Shown here piece by piece: positions 45,381 through 53,386 of a stretch of DNA of 64,000 bases (position 1 is its first letter; each line of letters opens with the position of its first letter). A program made the position numbers and the translations under genes. A model generated the notes under the pieces. The model did no database searches, had not been told where the DNA came from, and saw only the letters and a list, made by a program, of their open reading frames with translations. The DNA is from Lacipirellula limnantheis (GTDB taxonomy: Bacteria; Planctomycetota; Planctomycetia; Pirellulales; Lacipirellulaceae), in contig NZ_CP036339.1 of assembly GCF_007746075.1 (NCBI RefSeq), positions 6,194,028 to 6,258,027 on the forward strand, in the 5' to 3' direction.

Positions 45381-46211
45381 CTACGCTTTCTCGGCCTGCT
45401 GTTCCGGGGCGTCGGCAGGCGTTTTTGCCGGTTCGTCGGCGTCTCCGGACGTGTCCGCCTCATCGCTGGCGGCTGGCTTCTGGTCGGCGCCAGCCCCTTC
45501 CGCGGGGCGTTCATCGTCGCCCTCGGCCGGGTCGCGGGGGGGTTGGTTCTCCAGCGGCCTTTTGGGTGGGTTTCCATGCAAACTGCCGAATTGTTCATTG
45601 TTCAACGCCAGGACGCCAAATCGCTCTGACTTGGCGCCCTCCCCCTCCGGCTGCACCGCGACCGAGCCGAGCGCGGCGAGGACTTGGCCCCGATTCTCGG
45701 GGTTCACCACCGCCACCCCCTCGCACACGATCTGCCGCATGCTGAGCTGATCGTCGGCCAATCCAAACTGGCGCACCCCCTCGTTGTCGGTGAGCAGCAG
45801 GCTGCCAAGTCGCCGAGTCGTGCCGTCCGGTTTGGCGGCTTCAGCGGCGGTGAGCAGCGCCAAGACGCGATTTGGATCCTTCGGGTCGAGAACCGTCACC
45901 GCATTGCAGGCGATGCGGCTCACTTGCAGCTGGTTGTTCGTGACGCCGCACAGCTCTTTCCCCTCGCTATCGATTAGGAGGAAGACGCCATACCGGTCGG
46001 CGTTCGGATTGTCTCGTTGCGGCGGATTCGATGAGAGCTTCGCCACGATGCGGTCGGGTTTCTCGGAGTCGATCACTTCGAGCTCTTCGCAATAGATTTT
46101 GCCCGCATGAAGCCGGTCGGTCGTCACCTGTTGCGTGAACTTATCGCGCAGCGCGGCGCCGAGGGCGAAAAAGAGCAGCGGGTAAATAATCCAACGTTCG
46201 CGTTCGTTCAT
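45381..46211 (-). CDS. Membrane-anchored repeat protein of unknown function
   Basis: 276 residues from ATG 46211. A helix at about 8-22 (IIYPLLFFALGAALR) anchors the protein. Residues about 36-210 contain four or so beta-rich repeats of the type IYCEELEVIDSEKPDRIVAKL / YGVFLLIDSEGKELCGV / IVCEGVAVVNPENRG, suggesting a beta-solenoid. The end (about 215-276) is acidic, Pro/Ala-rich. Not assigned to a named family. A frame open to 46304 is excluded because its first part is repeat DNA. Confidence 0.7.
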   Translation of the reverse strand: MNERERWIIYPLLFFALGAALRDKFTQQVTTDRLHAGKIYCEELEVIDSEKPDRIVAKLSSNPPQRDNPNADRYGVFLLIDSEGKELCGVTNNQLQVSRIACNAVTVLDPKDPNRVLALLTAAEAAKPDGTTRRLGSLLLTDNEGVRQFGLADDQLSMRQIVCEGVAVVNPENRGQVLAALGSVAVQPEGEGAKSERFGVLALNNEQFGSLHGNPPKRPLENQPPRDPAEGDDERPAEGAGADQKPAASDEADTSGDADEPAKTPADAPEQQAEKA

Positions 46212-46239
46212 ATGATGAGCTTCGGTCAGGAAAGGGTTT

Positions 46240-46442
46240 AGATTGAACCGCCGAGGACGCCAAGAGCGCCAAGGAAATGCCATGTTAATTGAAGGAACCG
46301 CCAATGAACGCAGATGAATGCAGATTGTTTCTCAAGAAAGCTGACTTCGTTCTTCACCCATCATCTGCGTTTATAAGCGTCCATCGGCGTCTATCGGTGG
46401 TTCCTCTACTTCCTCAACGCTCTTGGCGTCCTTGGCGGTTAA
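46240..46442. repeat. Nested inverted repeats AACCGCCGAGGACGCCAAGAG / AACCGCCAATGAACGCAGATG
   Basis: Outer arms: AACCGCCGAGGACGCCAAGA (from 46247) and CTCTTGGCGTCCTTGGCGGTT (to about 46440). Inner arms: GGAACCGCCAATGAACGCAG (46285 on) and CTGCGTTTATAAGCGTCCATCGGCG...GGTGGTTCC (to about 46405). Two related palindromic elements are nested, filling the 238-base gap. Confidence 0.75.
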
Positions 46443-46449
46443 TCGCTAT

Positions 46450-48864
46450 TCAGTAAGCAGTTCGCGCCGCGCCGTCGTCGCCGATCCACCAGGGTAACCA
46501 CACCAGCGACACGGGCTGCACTTCAATGTCGCCCTTGCGCGGCGGGACCTCGATCTTGGTCAGCTTTAGTTCATGCAGCGGTTCGGCGTCGGCGTCGAGT
46601 GGGTCGACGGGGGGCGCCGTCAACTTTGTGAGCCGATCGAGGTCCCGTTGCTTCTCGCGGAGGTGCGACTTCGCCGCCGCGTGCTTCTGCCGGTCCTTCG
46701 ACATTTGGGTCCACAGCGATTGCGTCACCAGTTGCTTGCGGCTTCGTCCGCCGAAAATGCGCACCAGAATAATCTCGGCGCCCCGCACGATCGCCTGCGA
46801 CATGAACCCGAAGAGCCACCAGCGCGTCTCGTTGGCCGCCGACTCGGCTTCGTCCACCTCCTGTTCAACGCGTTTGATGACCTCCGGCAGCAATCGCTGA
46901 CGAAAGGCCTCTGCCGACTCGTCCGGCTGTGAGCGGGCGTCGAACTCGACGCATTCCCATAGCGTCAGCCGCTGGGATTGGTAAACGTGATTTTTCAGGT
47001 CGTCATCCCAGCGACGGTAATTTCGCTCCACGGCCATGTCGCCGGGCAAGTCGCTGAATGCGGCGCTGGGTTCCGGTTCGTCGAGAAGCGTCGACCGTTC
47101 GCCCATGACTTGGGCGGTCTCCCACGTGGGCTGCGGCATGTCTCCATGCACTGGCTGGAGCGCAGCGAAGTCGCGCCACACGTCGATGCCATCGCTCGCG
47201 CGAATAAAGTGGAGACGGCCGACCGCAAACAGCCCAGGGCGATAGGTGAGTCGCTCGCCGCCAGCTGGTTTGACGCTCTCGTCCAGCGGCCAAAATCGCT
47301 GCGTAACTTCGGCAGAAAGGACCGGGCGGCTTTTGGCGCTCGTCGACTCCGGCGCGCGACGTTGTTGCGCGGGCGTCGAGCCTACCGGTTCTCGACTAGG
47401 CGACGATGACCCCGGCGCTTGCGACGTCGCTGCGGACTGCATCGCCGAAGTTTTGCGCGCAGCCATCAACGTGCTGATCTGGGAGCGCGTGAGCGGCCCC
47501 GCGAGGTAGGACAGCGCCCACCGCGTTTGGAACACCTTCGGCCCGCTCGCGTGGACGTTGTTCATCAAGAACACGCGGCTATCGAGCGCGGCGAGGGTCG
47601 CCTCCATCGCCTTCCGATTGAACGTCGCTCCCGCTTCGGCTGACGCCCCCTCCAGCCCTTCAATGACTCGAGCTTTGTCGCGTTCGGTCTGCAAGCGGCC
47701 GAGAAACCAAGTGCCGGCGTTCGAGAGCCCTTTGTAGTCGAGATCAACCGGATTCTGGGTCGCCAACACGCACCCTAGGCCGTAGGCGCGAGCCTGTTTC
47801 AGCAGCGTGAGCATCGGCCGCTTGGCCGGCGGGTTGGCCGTGGGCGGGAAAAAGCCGAAGACTTCATCCATGTAGAGGATCGCGCGCAGACTGCCCGTGC
47901 CCGGTTGCGAGCGCATCCAAGCGATGACTTCATTGAGCAGAATGGTGACGAAGAACATCCGCTCGGCGTCGGTGAGGTGGGCGATCGAAATGATCGAGAG
48001 CCGCGGCTTGTTCTCTTTCGTATAGAGCAATCCTTGCACGTCGAGCGATTCTCCCTCCAGCCAACTCGCGAACGAAGGCGACGCCAGGAGGTTGTTCAGC
48101 CGCATGCCAAATTCCAGGCGATCCTTCGCCGGAAAAAAGCTGTCGAGGTCGACGACGCCGACGCGCTTGAACGGCGGCTGTTGGAGTTCGTGAATCAGCC
48201 CCGCCAGATCAAGCGAGCGTCCCTCGCGCCAGGCCTGACCGAGCACGTTCGAGAGCAGGATATGTTCGCGGCTGGTCACCGGATCGGCCGTCACCCCCAA
48301 CAACGCGAGCAATCCCGACGCCGCGCCTTGAATCCGATCGTTCAGCGCATCGGCGTCATCAAGCACCGCCTGCGGCGGTGCGGCAAACGACTTCAGCACC
48401 GTCAGCGGCAACCCGGCGCTGGAACCCGGAGTGTAGATGGCGCGATCGACCGTGTCGGTGAAGCGTTGAATCCGCGCTCCATCCTCATTCCACTTCGCCA
48501 GCCCCGACTTCCACAACTCGGCCGCCTGCTGGGCCAACTCCTCGACGGTGATCCCCTTCCGCGACGCGACGCTCGGATCAACCCACGGCTGGAAGTCGCT
48601 TGGGAGCAGGTCGGGAAAGGCGAGCAGCAAGTTGCCGAGGTCCCCCTTCGGATCGATGGCGATCGCCGGGATGCCGGCCAGCGCCGCCTCCTCCAGCAGC
48701 GAGATGCAGAGCCCCGTCTTGCCGCTGCCGGTCATGCCGACGCAGACGGCATGGGTGGTGAGGTTTTCGGTCTGGTAGAGCAGCGGCGTCGCTCCGACGG
48801 CGCCGGCGGCGAGATCGTAATCCCGTCCGAGGTAGAAGCGGCCCGGCGAGTCGATTTCCTGCAT
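46450..48864 (-). CDS. HerA-like/DUF87-type ATPase
   Basis: 804 residues. Residues about 30-460 form a HerA/VirD4-like ATPase: Walker A GMTGSGKT at 43-50, AIDPKGDLGNLL just after, Walker B LYMDEVFGFFPP at about 325-340, and ATQNPVDLDYKGLSNAGTWFLGRL. A Ser/Pro-rich linker (about 480-520) leads to a C-terminal region with coiled coil, a weak hydrophobic stretch and QAIVRGAEIILVRIFGGRSRK. Family members pump DNA or act in DNA-end processing and defence; no nuclease partner lies next to it. AGGAA before ATG 48864 supports the start. Confidence 0.8.
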   Translation of the reverse strand: MQEIDSPGRFYLGRDYDLAAGAVGATPLLYQTENLTTHAVCVGMTGSGKTGLCISLLEEAALAGIPAIAIDPKGDLGNLLLAFPDLLPSDFQPWVDPSVASRKGITVEELAQQAAELWKSGLAKWNEDGARIQRFTDTVDRAIYTPGSSAGLPLTVLKSFAAPPQAVLDDADALNDRIQGAASGLLALLGVTADPVTSREHILLSNVLGQAWREGRSLDLAGLIHELQQPPFKRVGVVDLDSFFPAKDRLEFGMRLNNLLASPSFASWLEGESLDVQGLLYTKENKPRLSIISIAHLTDAERMFFVTILLNEVIAWMRSQPGTGSLRAILYMDEVFGFFPPTANPPAKRPMLTLLKQARAYGLGCVLATQNPVDLDYKGLSNAGTWFLGRLQTERDKARVIEGLEGASAEAGATFNRKAMEATLAALDSRVFLMNNVHASGPKVFQTRWALSYLAGPLTRSQISTLMAARKTSAMQSAATSQAPGSSSPSREPVGSTPAQQRRAPESTSAKSRPVLSAEVTQRFWPLDESVKPAGGERLTYRPGLFAVGRLHFIRASDGIDVWRDFAALQPVHGDMPQPTWETAQVMGERSTLLDEPEPSAAFSDLPGDMAVERNYRRWDDDLKNHVYQSQRLTLWECVEFDARSQPDESAEAFRQRLLPEVIKRVEQEVDEAESAANETRWWLFGFMSQAIVRGAEIILVRIFGGRSRKQLVTQSLWTQMSKDRQKHAAAKSHLREKQRDLDRLTKLTAPPVDPLDADAEPLHELKLTKIEVPPRKGDIEVQPVSLVWLPWWIGDDGAARTAY

Positions 48865-48879
48865 GTCGATTCCTCACTG

Positions 48880-48966
48880 CAGCCCCTGGCTCCACCAGGG
48901 GGTAGCCTCACGCGGGACGTTACCAACCGGAATAGCGGCCACCCCCCTGGGCGGAGCCAGGGGCTG
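48880..48966. repeat. TAGCCCCCGG-family inverted repeat, variant copy
   Basis: CAGCCCCTGGCTCCACCAGG... and CCCCCCTGGGCGGAGCCAGG plus GGCTG are inverted ends 87 bases apart, matching in layout the copies inside two genes (4711-4801 and 63645-63728). The 300-base divergent gap 48865-49164 otherwise holds a half-copy-like GCCGCCCCTGCTCCGCC at 49053; no gene. Confidence 0.7.
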
Positions 48967-49164
48967 AAATTGCGGGAAAACACGGCGCCAATCGGGTGAC
49001 TATACTCGAAGTTGCGTCGAACTTCCTCCCCTGTGCTAACGTTCCTAGGGTAGCCGCCCCTGCTCCGCCAAGGGGCAGCGCCTGCCGACGCCCGAGCTTC
49101 GCCCCGCAGCAACGTTGCGGGCGACACGCGCCCAACCCGTCGATTCAATCAAACGCCGCCGCCG

Positions 49165-51366
49165 ATGAGCTTTCTCGACCGCTTCCGCCGCAACGTCCAT
49201 CACAGCAGCAGTCGTGCGCCGGCGGCCCACATGACGTGGGCTGCCCGCAGCGTCTCGCACACGCTCACCACGACGCGACTGTTCCTGAAAAAGCAGCTGT
49301 GGCTCTGGCCAATCATTGCCGTCGTGCTCCTTTCGACTCTCGGCTTCATCGTCCACCGCGCGATCGAGTCGACGATGAAGGCCAACTTGAAGTCGGAGCT
49401 GCAAACGCTGCTCGAGGTCGAGCGGGCGATGGTCGAACGGTGGATGGCAACGCAAGAGCGTAACGCCGAGGCCATGTCCAACGATGCCGAAACGCGCCGC
49501 CTGGTCGGCGAACTGTTGGCCGCCAATCGGAGCGACGCCGCCGATAAGACCGCGACGCTGGCAAAGGCGCGCCAGGCGCTGGCCGACGCCCTTGGTCCCG
49601 CGATGACCTCGCATAACTACTTCGGGTACGTACTCGTCGACCGCGAACGCCGCGTGGTGGCGGGATCTGAGCCCGAACTCGTTGGCATCGAACCGCCGGC
49701 ATCGCTCACGAGGTTCGTCGATCAAGCGCTCGACGGCACCGCGGTCGTTTCGAAGCCGTACGCCAGCGTCTCGGCCATTCGCGATGCCTCGGGCGTGCGG
49801 CGCACGGGCGTGCCGACAATGATCGTCTGCGCGCCGGTCCGAGACGAAAACTTTCAAGTCGTCGCCTCGCTCGGCTTGCGCATTCGTCCGGAGCGCGACT
49901 TCACGCAACTTTTGCAGCTCGGTCGCTACAACGAATCGGGCGAGACCTACGCCTTCGACGCCAATGGGCTGATGCTTTCCAACAGTCGATTCGACGATCA
50001 GCTGATCCTGCTGGGCATCCTTCCCGACCAGCCCGACGCGCGATCGATCCTCAACGTCCTGGTGCGCGATCCGGGTGGCGACCTGACCGCTGGCTACCGC
50101 CCCCAGGCACGCCGATCGGAAATGCCCCTCACGGCCGTCGTCGAAGCAGCCGCCTCGGGAAAGAACGGCGTCGACGTCGAAGGGCACAACGATTATCGCG
50201 GCGTGCCCTCCGTCGCCGCTTGGGCCTGGCTCGACAAGTACGATTTCGGCGTCGCCACCGAAGTCGACATGAGCGAAGCCTACGGCCCGCTGTATATCTT
50301 GAAGCGGACGTTCTGGACGCTGCTCGGCCTGCTGATGCTTAGCTCGGTGGCGATCTTCCTCTTTACCATCCGCGTCGCAAAGCTGCAGCGCGAAGCCCGC
50401 GCCGCCGCGATCGAAGCCAAACAACTCGGCCAGTACCAGCTCGAACAAAAGCTCGGCGCCGGCGCCATGGGCGTCGTCTACAAAGGCCGCCACGCCATGC
50501 TCCGCCGGCCCACGGCCATCAAGCTGCTCGACGCTCATGTCGTCACCGATCAGTCGATCGCCCGCTTCGAGCGCGAGGTCCAGATCACCAGTCAGCTTAC
50601 CCACCCGAACACCGTCCAGATTTTCGATTACGGCCGCACGCCCGAAGGGGTCTTTTACTACGCGATGGAATACCTCGAAGGGATCGACCTGCAGAACCTC
50701 ATCGAGCGGTACGGCCCGCAGCCCCCGGGGCGCGTCATTCACTTACTGCGGCAGATTTGCGGCTCCCTCTACGAAGCCCACTCGCAAGGCCTCGTGCACC
50801 GCGACGTGAAACCTGCCAACCTCTTCCTCACGCGGCGCGGCGGCGAGGCCGACGTGGTCAAAGTCCTCGACTTTGGCCTGGTCCGCGCGCGCGAAGAGCA
50901 ACAAAACGGCGACGATCGCTCGATGGCTGGCACGCCGCTCTATATGTCTCCCGAAGCGATTCAGTTGCCGGGCTCCGTCGACGGCTGCAGCGACATCTAC
51001 GCCGTGGGAGCCGTCGGCTACTTCTTGCTGACCGGAAAAACAGTGTTCGAGGCCAACACCGTCATGGAGTTGTGCGACAAGCACCTCAACGCCATCCCCG
51101 TGGCGCCCTCGACGCGGCTCGGCAAACCCGTGCCGGTGGAACTCGAGGAGGCGATTCTCGCTTGCCTCGAAAAGTCGCGGGCCAAGCGTCCCCAGACGGC
51201 GCGCGACTTGGCCCAACGACTGGCGCGCTGCCCCGCGGCGACCGAGTGGTCGATCGAGGAAGCCGAGGTCTGGTGGAGCCGGCACGATCGCGGGCACGGA
51301 ACATCGTCCATCAGCCCCGGGGCGCCGACGCTGAGCAAAGACCTGGAGGCGACGATCGCGCGCTAG
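49165..51366 (+). CDS. Receptor-type Ser/Thr kinase with N-terminal cache-like sensor
   Basis: 733 residues. Membrane helices lie at about 44-64 and 382-402, bracketing an extracytoplasmic sensor of about 310 residues (LVDRERRVVAGSEP, ETYAFDANGLMLSN, VDVEGHNDYRGVPSVAAWAWL) that reads like a double-cache domain. The kinase is C-terminal (about 422-690): LGAGAMGVVYKGR, AIKLLDAH, HRDVKPANLFL, VLDFGLV, GTPLYMSPEA. The usual order in bacterial Hanks kinases is kinase first, sensor last, so this is an inverted, histidine-kinase-like layout. It is convergent with the sigma-54 activator gene. The ligand is unknown. Confidence 0.88.
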   Translation: MSFLDRFRRNVHHSSSRAPAAHMTWAARSVSHTLTTTRLFLKKQLWLWPIIAVVLLSTLGFIVHRAIESTMKANLKSELQTLLEVERAMVERWMATQERNAEAMSNDAETRRLVGELLAANRSDAADKTATLAKARQALADALGPAMTSHNYFGYVLVDRERRVVAGSEPELVGIEPPASLTRFVDQALDGTAVVSKPYASVSAIRDASGVRRTGVPTMIVCAPVRDENFQVVASLGLRIRPERDFTQLLQLGRYNESGETYAFDANGLMLSNSRFDDQLILLGILPDQPDARSILNVLVRDPGGDLTAGYRPQARRSEMPLTAVVEAAASGKNGVDVEGHNDYRGVPSVAAWAWLDKYDFGVATEVDMSEAYGPLYILKRTFWTLLGLLMLSSVAIFLFTIRVAKLQREARAAAIEAKQLGQYQLEQKLGAGAMGVVYKGRHAMLRRPTAIKLLDAHVVTDQSIARFEREVQITSQLTHPNTVQIFDYGRTPEGVFYYAMEYLEGIDLQNLIERYGPQPPGRVIHLLRQICGSLYEAHSQGLVHRDVKPANLFLTRRGGEADVVKVLDFGLVRAREEQQNGDDRSMAGTPLYMSPEAIQLPGSVDGCSDIYAVGAVGYFLLTGKTVFEANTVMELCDKHLNAIPVAPSTRLGKPVPVELEEAILACLEKSRAKRPQTARDLAQRLARCPAATEWSIEEAEVWWSRHDRGHGTSSISPGAPTLSKDLEATIAR

Positions 51367-51416
51367 CGAAGAACGTGATGAGCATCGATCCCGTCGCGGT
51401 GGGACGTCGCGACATT

Positions 51417-51547
51417 AGCCCAGCGTTTCAACGCTGCGTTGCCTGCAACTTTGCCGCGTCATAGTCCCTTAGGGACTGACTTTCAATCGTCCCTAAGGGA
51501 CTTGTCAATTCGCTTTTCTCATCTACCCGAGCGTTGAAACGCTGGGC
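51417..51547. repeat. Nested palindromes (AGCCCAGCGTTTCAACGCTG ... and GTCCCTAAGGGAC)
   Basis: Outer arms at 51417-51438 and 51528-51547 are inverted (GCGTTTCAACGCT / AGCGTTGAAACGC) and each is itself nearly palindromic. Inside lie AGTCCCTTAGGGACT (51463-51477) and GTCCCTAAGGGAC (51489-51501), again palindromic. This sits in the 263-base gap between convergent genes. Confidence 0.75.
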
Positions 51548-51629
51548 CGTCGTCACACGCCCCGCTGGGACCGAAAAACGACCGCCACGAGCACGGCCAT
51601 GAATTACTCGGCGAGTCGTTGACCCGCCA

Positions 51630-53144
51630 CTATTCACTGAGCTTCTTCTTTACGGTGCGCCAGTCGAGGCCCGTGCGCTTGGCCGTTTGTTCGTAACTAC
51701 CACAGTGGGCGTGGACGATTTTGCAATAACGCCGCAACAGTTCTTCCGCACTTAGCTCTCCGCCGCGAATCGAGCGAGCGGTCGACTCCCAATCGTCTCC
51801 CGTCCCCTTCGCCGTACTCGCCGGCGTGTAGGCGCCATGGATCATCACGTTGCGGAAGCATTGTTCGAGCTCGCGCACGTTCCCCGGCCACGGGTAGCGC
51901 GGGCCCAGGTGCTTGTTGATCCACTCCGCGACTTCCGTCGCCAGCGATTCGGCTTCTTCGGGGGCCACGCGACGGGCGCTCATCACCAACAGGTGCTCCA
52001 AGTCATCCGGCGCTTCGTCGAGCTGCTCGCGCAGCGTCGGGGTCGTAATGCGATCAGCACACAAACGATAGTAAAAGTCCTCGCGGAAGCGGCCGGCGTC
52101 TATCTCGGCGACGAGGTTGCGATTCGTGGCGGCGATGACTTTTCCTGAAAAGCGCCGCTCGGCGGTGTCGCCGAGTCGCTGGAACATCCGGCTTTGGAGC
52201 ACCCGCAGGAGTTTCACTTGAATCGACGCGTCAAGTTCCCCGATTTCGTCGAGGAACACGGCGCCATGCTCGGGGCACGTTTCTAGCCAACCGACGCGAT
52301 CAGCGACGGCGCCCGTAAATGCTCCCCGACGATGACCGAAGAGTTCGGACTCGATGAGCGTTGGCGACAGCGCGGAAAGGTTCACGGGATGGAACCCGGC
52401 GCAAAACTCTTCGACGAACCGCCCGCGCTCGCCATCGAACGGAATGTAGCGCGAGAGCCCGATCGCGCGGGCCACCAGTTCCTTGCCGGTGCCGGAGGGA
52501 CCGGTAATAAGCGTCGTCACATCCCCCAGACAGCGATAGATCGAACGCTGATAGCGCCGCAAGTCATGGGTGAAGATCGACTCCCACACCATGCTTCGTA
52601 GCCGCGCAGCCGCGGGCGAGCGGCCGACGATGAAGAAGAAGACGTGGAAGAAAGCTCGCCGCAGCTGGAAGTAACAAGCGAGCATATGGCAAGGATCGTA
52701 GCCAATGCCGAGTTGCCGGCCTCCGGGAGTGAAATAGCGGCTGACTTCGTCGCGAAACTTCCTCCAGAAGCTGACCGGGGCCGCGGGTCGGCCGGCGTGG
52801 GCGGCTTCGATCATCTGCTGCAGCTCGATGCGGTAGGCGTCGAACAGGTGATACAGGACGGCGTCGGCGTAAAGCTCCACGTCGCGCTCATCGGCCCTGG
52901 CGCCTTCGGCGAGTCGCCCCGCGGCGTCGCGCACAAGCGTTCCTGCCAGCAACGCTATCCGCTGGTAGTTAGGATCGGGCGCCGCCGCGGCAAGTTGTAG
53001 GCTCCAGACTGCTTGGGGGCCGCTGAACTGGTCGCCGAGGATTTGGCGTTCGAGCTCGACCCGTTCCATCTGAAATGGGTTGACGTAGCCCAGCCGAGAG
53101 ATGGCCGTGGCAAGCTGGCGTTGGCCGGGGGTGAAGAGCGCCAT
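51630..53144 (-). CDS. Sigma-54-dependent transcriptional activator with novel N-terminal domain
   Basis: 504 residues from ATG 53144. Residues 1-205 are a helical domain I do not recognise (no response-regulator, GAF or PAS marks). The AAA+ domain (about 206-430) has TGPSGTGKE, ESELFGHRRGAFTGA with the sigma-54-contact GAFTGA at about 271-276, and FLDEIGELD. A Fis-type helix-turn-helix ends the protein (SYEQTAKRTGLDWRTVKKKL). It should drive sigma-54 promoters with unknown input; the convergent receptor kinase is a possible partner (inference). A frame open to 53273 is unlikely to be translated. Confidence 0.88.
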   Translation of the reverse strand: MALFTPGQRQLATAISRLGYVNPFQMERVELERQILGDQFSGPQAVWSLQLAAAAPDPNYQRIALLAGTLVRDAAGRLAEGARADERDVELYADAVLYHLFDAYRIELQQMIEAAHAGRPAAPVSFWRKFRDEVSRYFTPGGRQLGIGYDPCHMLACYFQLRRAFFHVFFFIVGRSPAAARLRSMVWESIFTHDLRRYQRSIYRCLGDVTTLITGPSGTGKELVARAIGLSRYIPFDGERGRFVEEFCAGFHPVNLSALSPTLIESELFGHRRGAFTGAVADRVGWLETCPEHGAVFLDEIGELDASIQVKLLRVLQSRMFQRLGDTAERRFSGKVIAATNRNLVAEIDAGRFREDFYYRLCADRITTPTLREQLDEAPDDLEHLLVMSARRVAPEEAESLATEVAEWINKHLGPRYPWPGNVRELEQCFRNVMIHGAYTPASTAKGTGDDWESTARSIRGGELSAEELLRRYCKIVHAHCGSYEQTAKRTGLDWRTVKKKLSE

Positions 53145-53386
53145 TTCCACTTCGCCGACATTTAATGCTGGTGATCCTGCATTGAGTGTAGCATCGGAAG
53201 ATCTGAACTGAACCCACCCAGACCATAGAAAAATCCATAAGTCTCTTAATAAAAAGGCGTTACAGCTTTTCATGAATTCCGGCCCCTTGCTTGCATTAGC
53301 GAACTCCAGCCAACGTCGACCAGTGTGGCCGACCGGCTGTCGCGGAGTGATCCGCGGCCCCTCCCTCCCGGATAGGAGTTCGCAAG

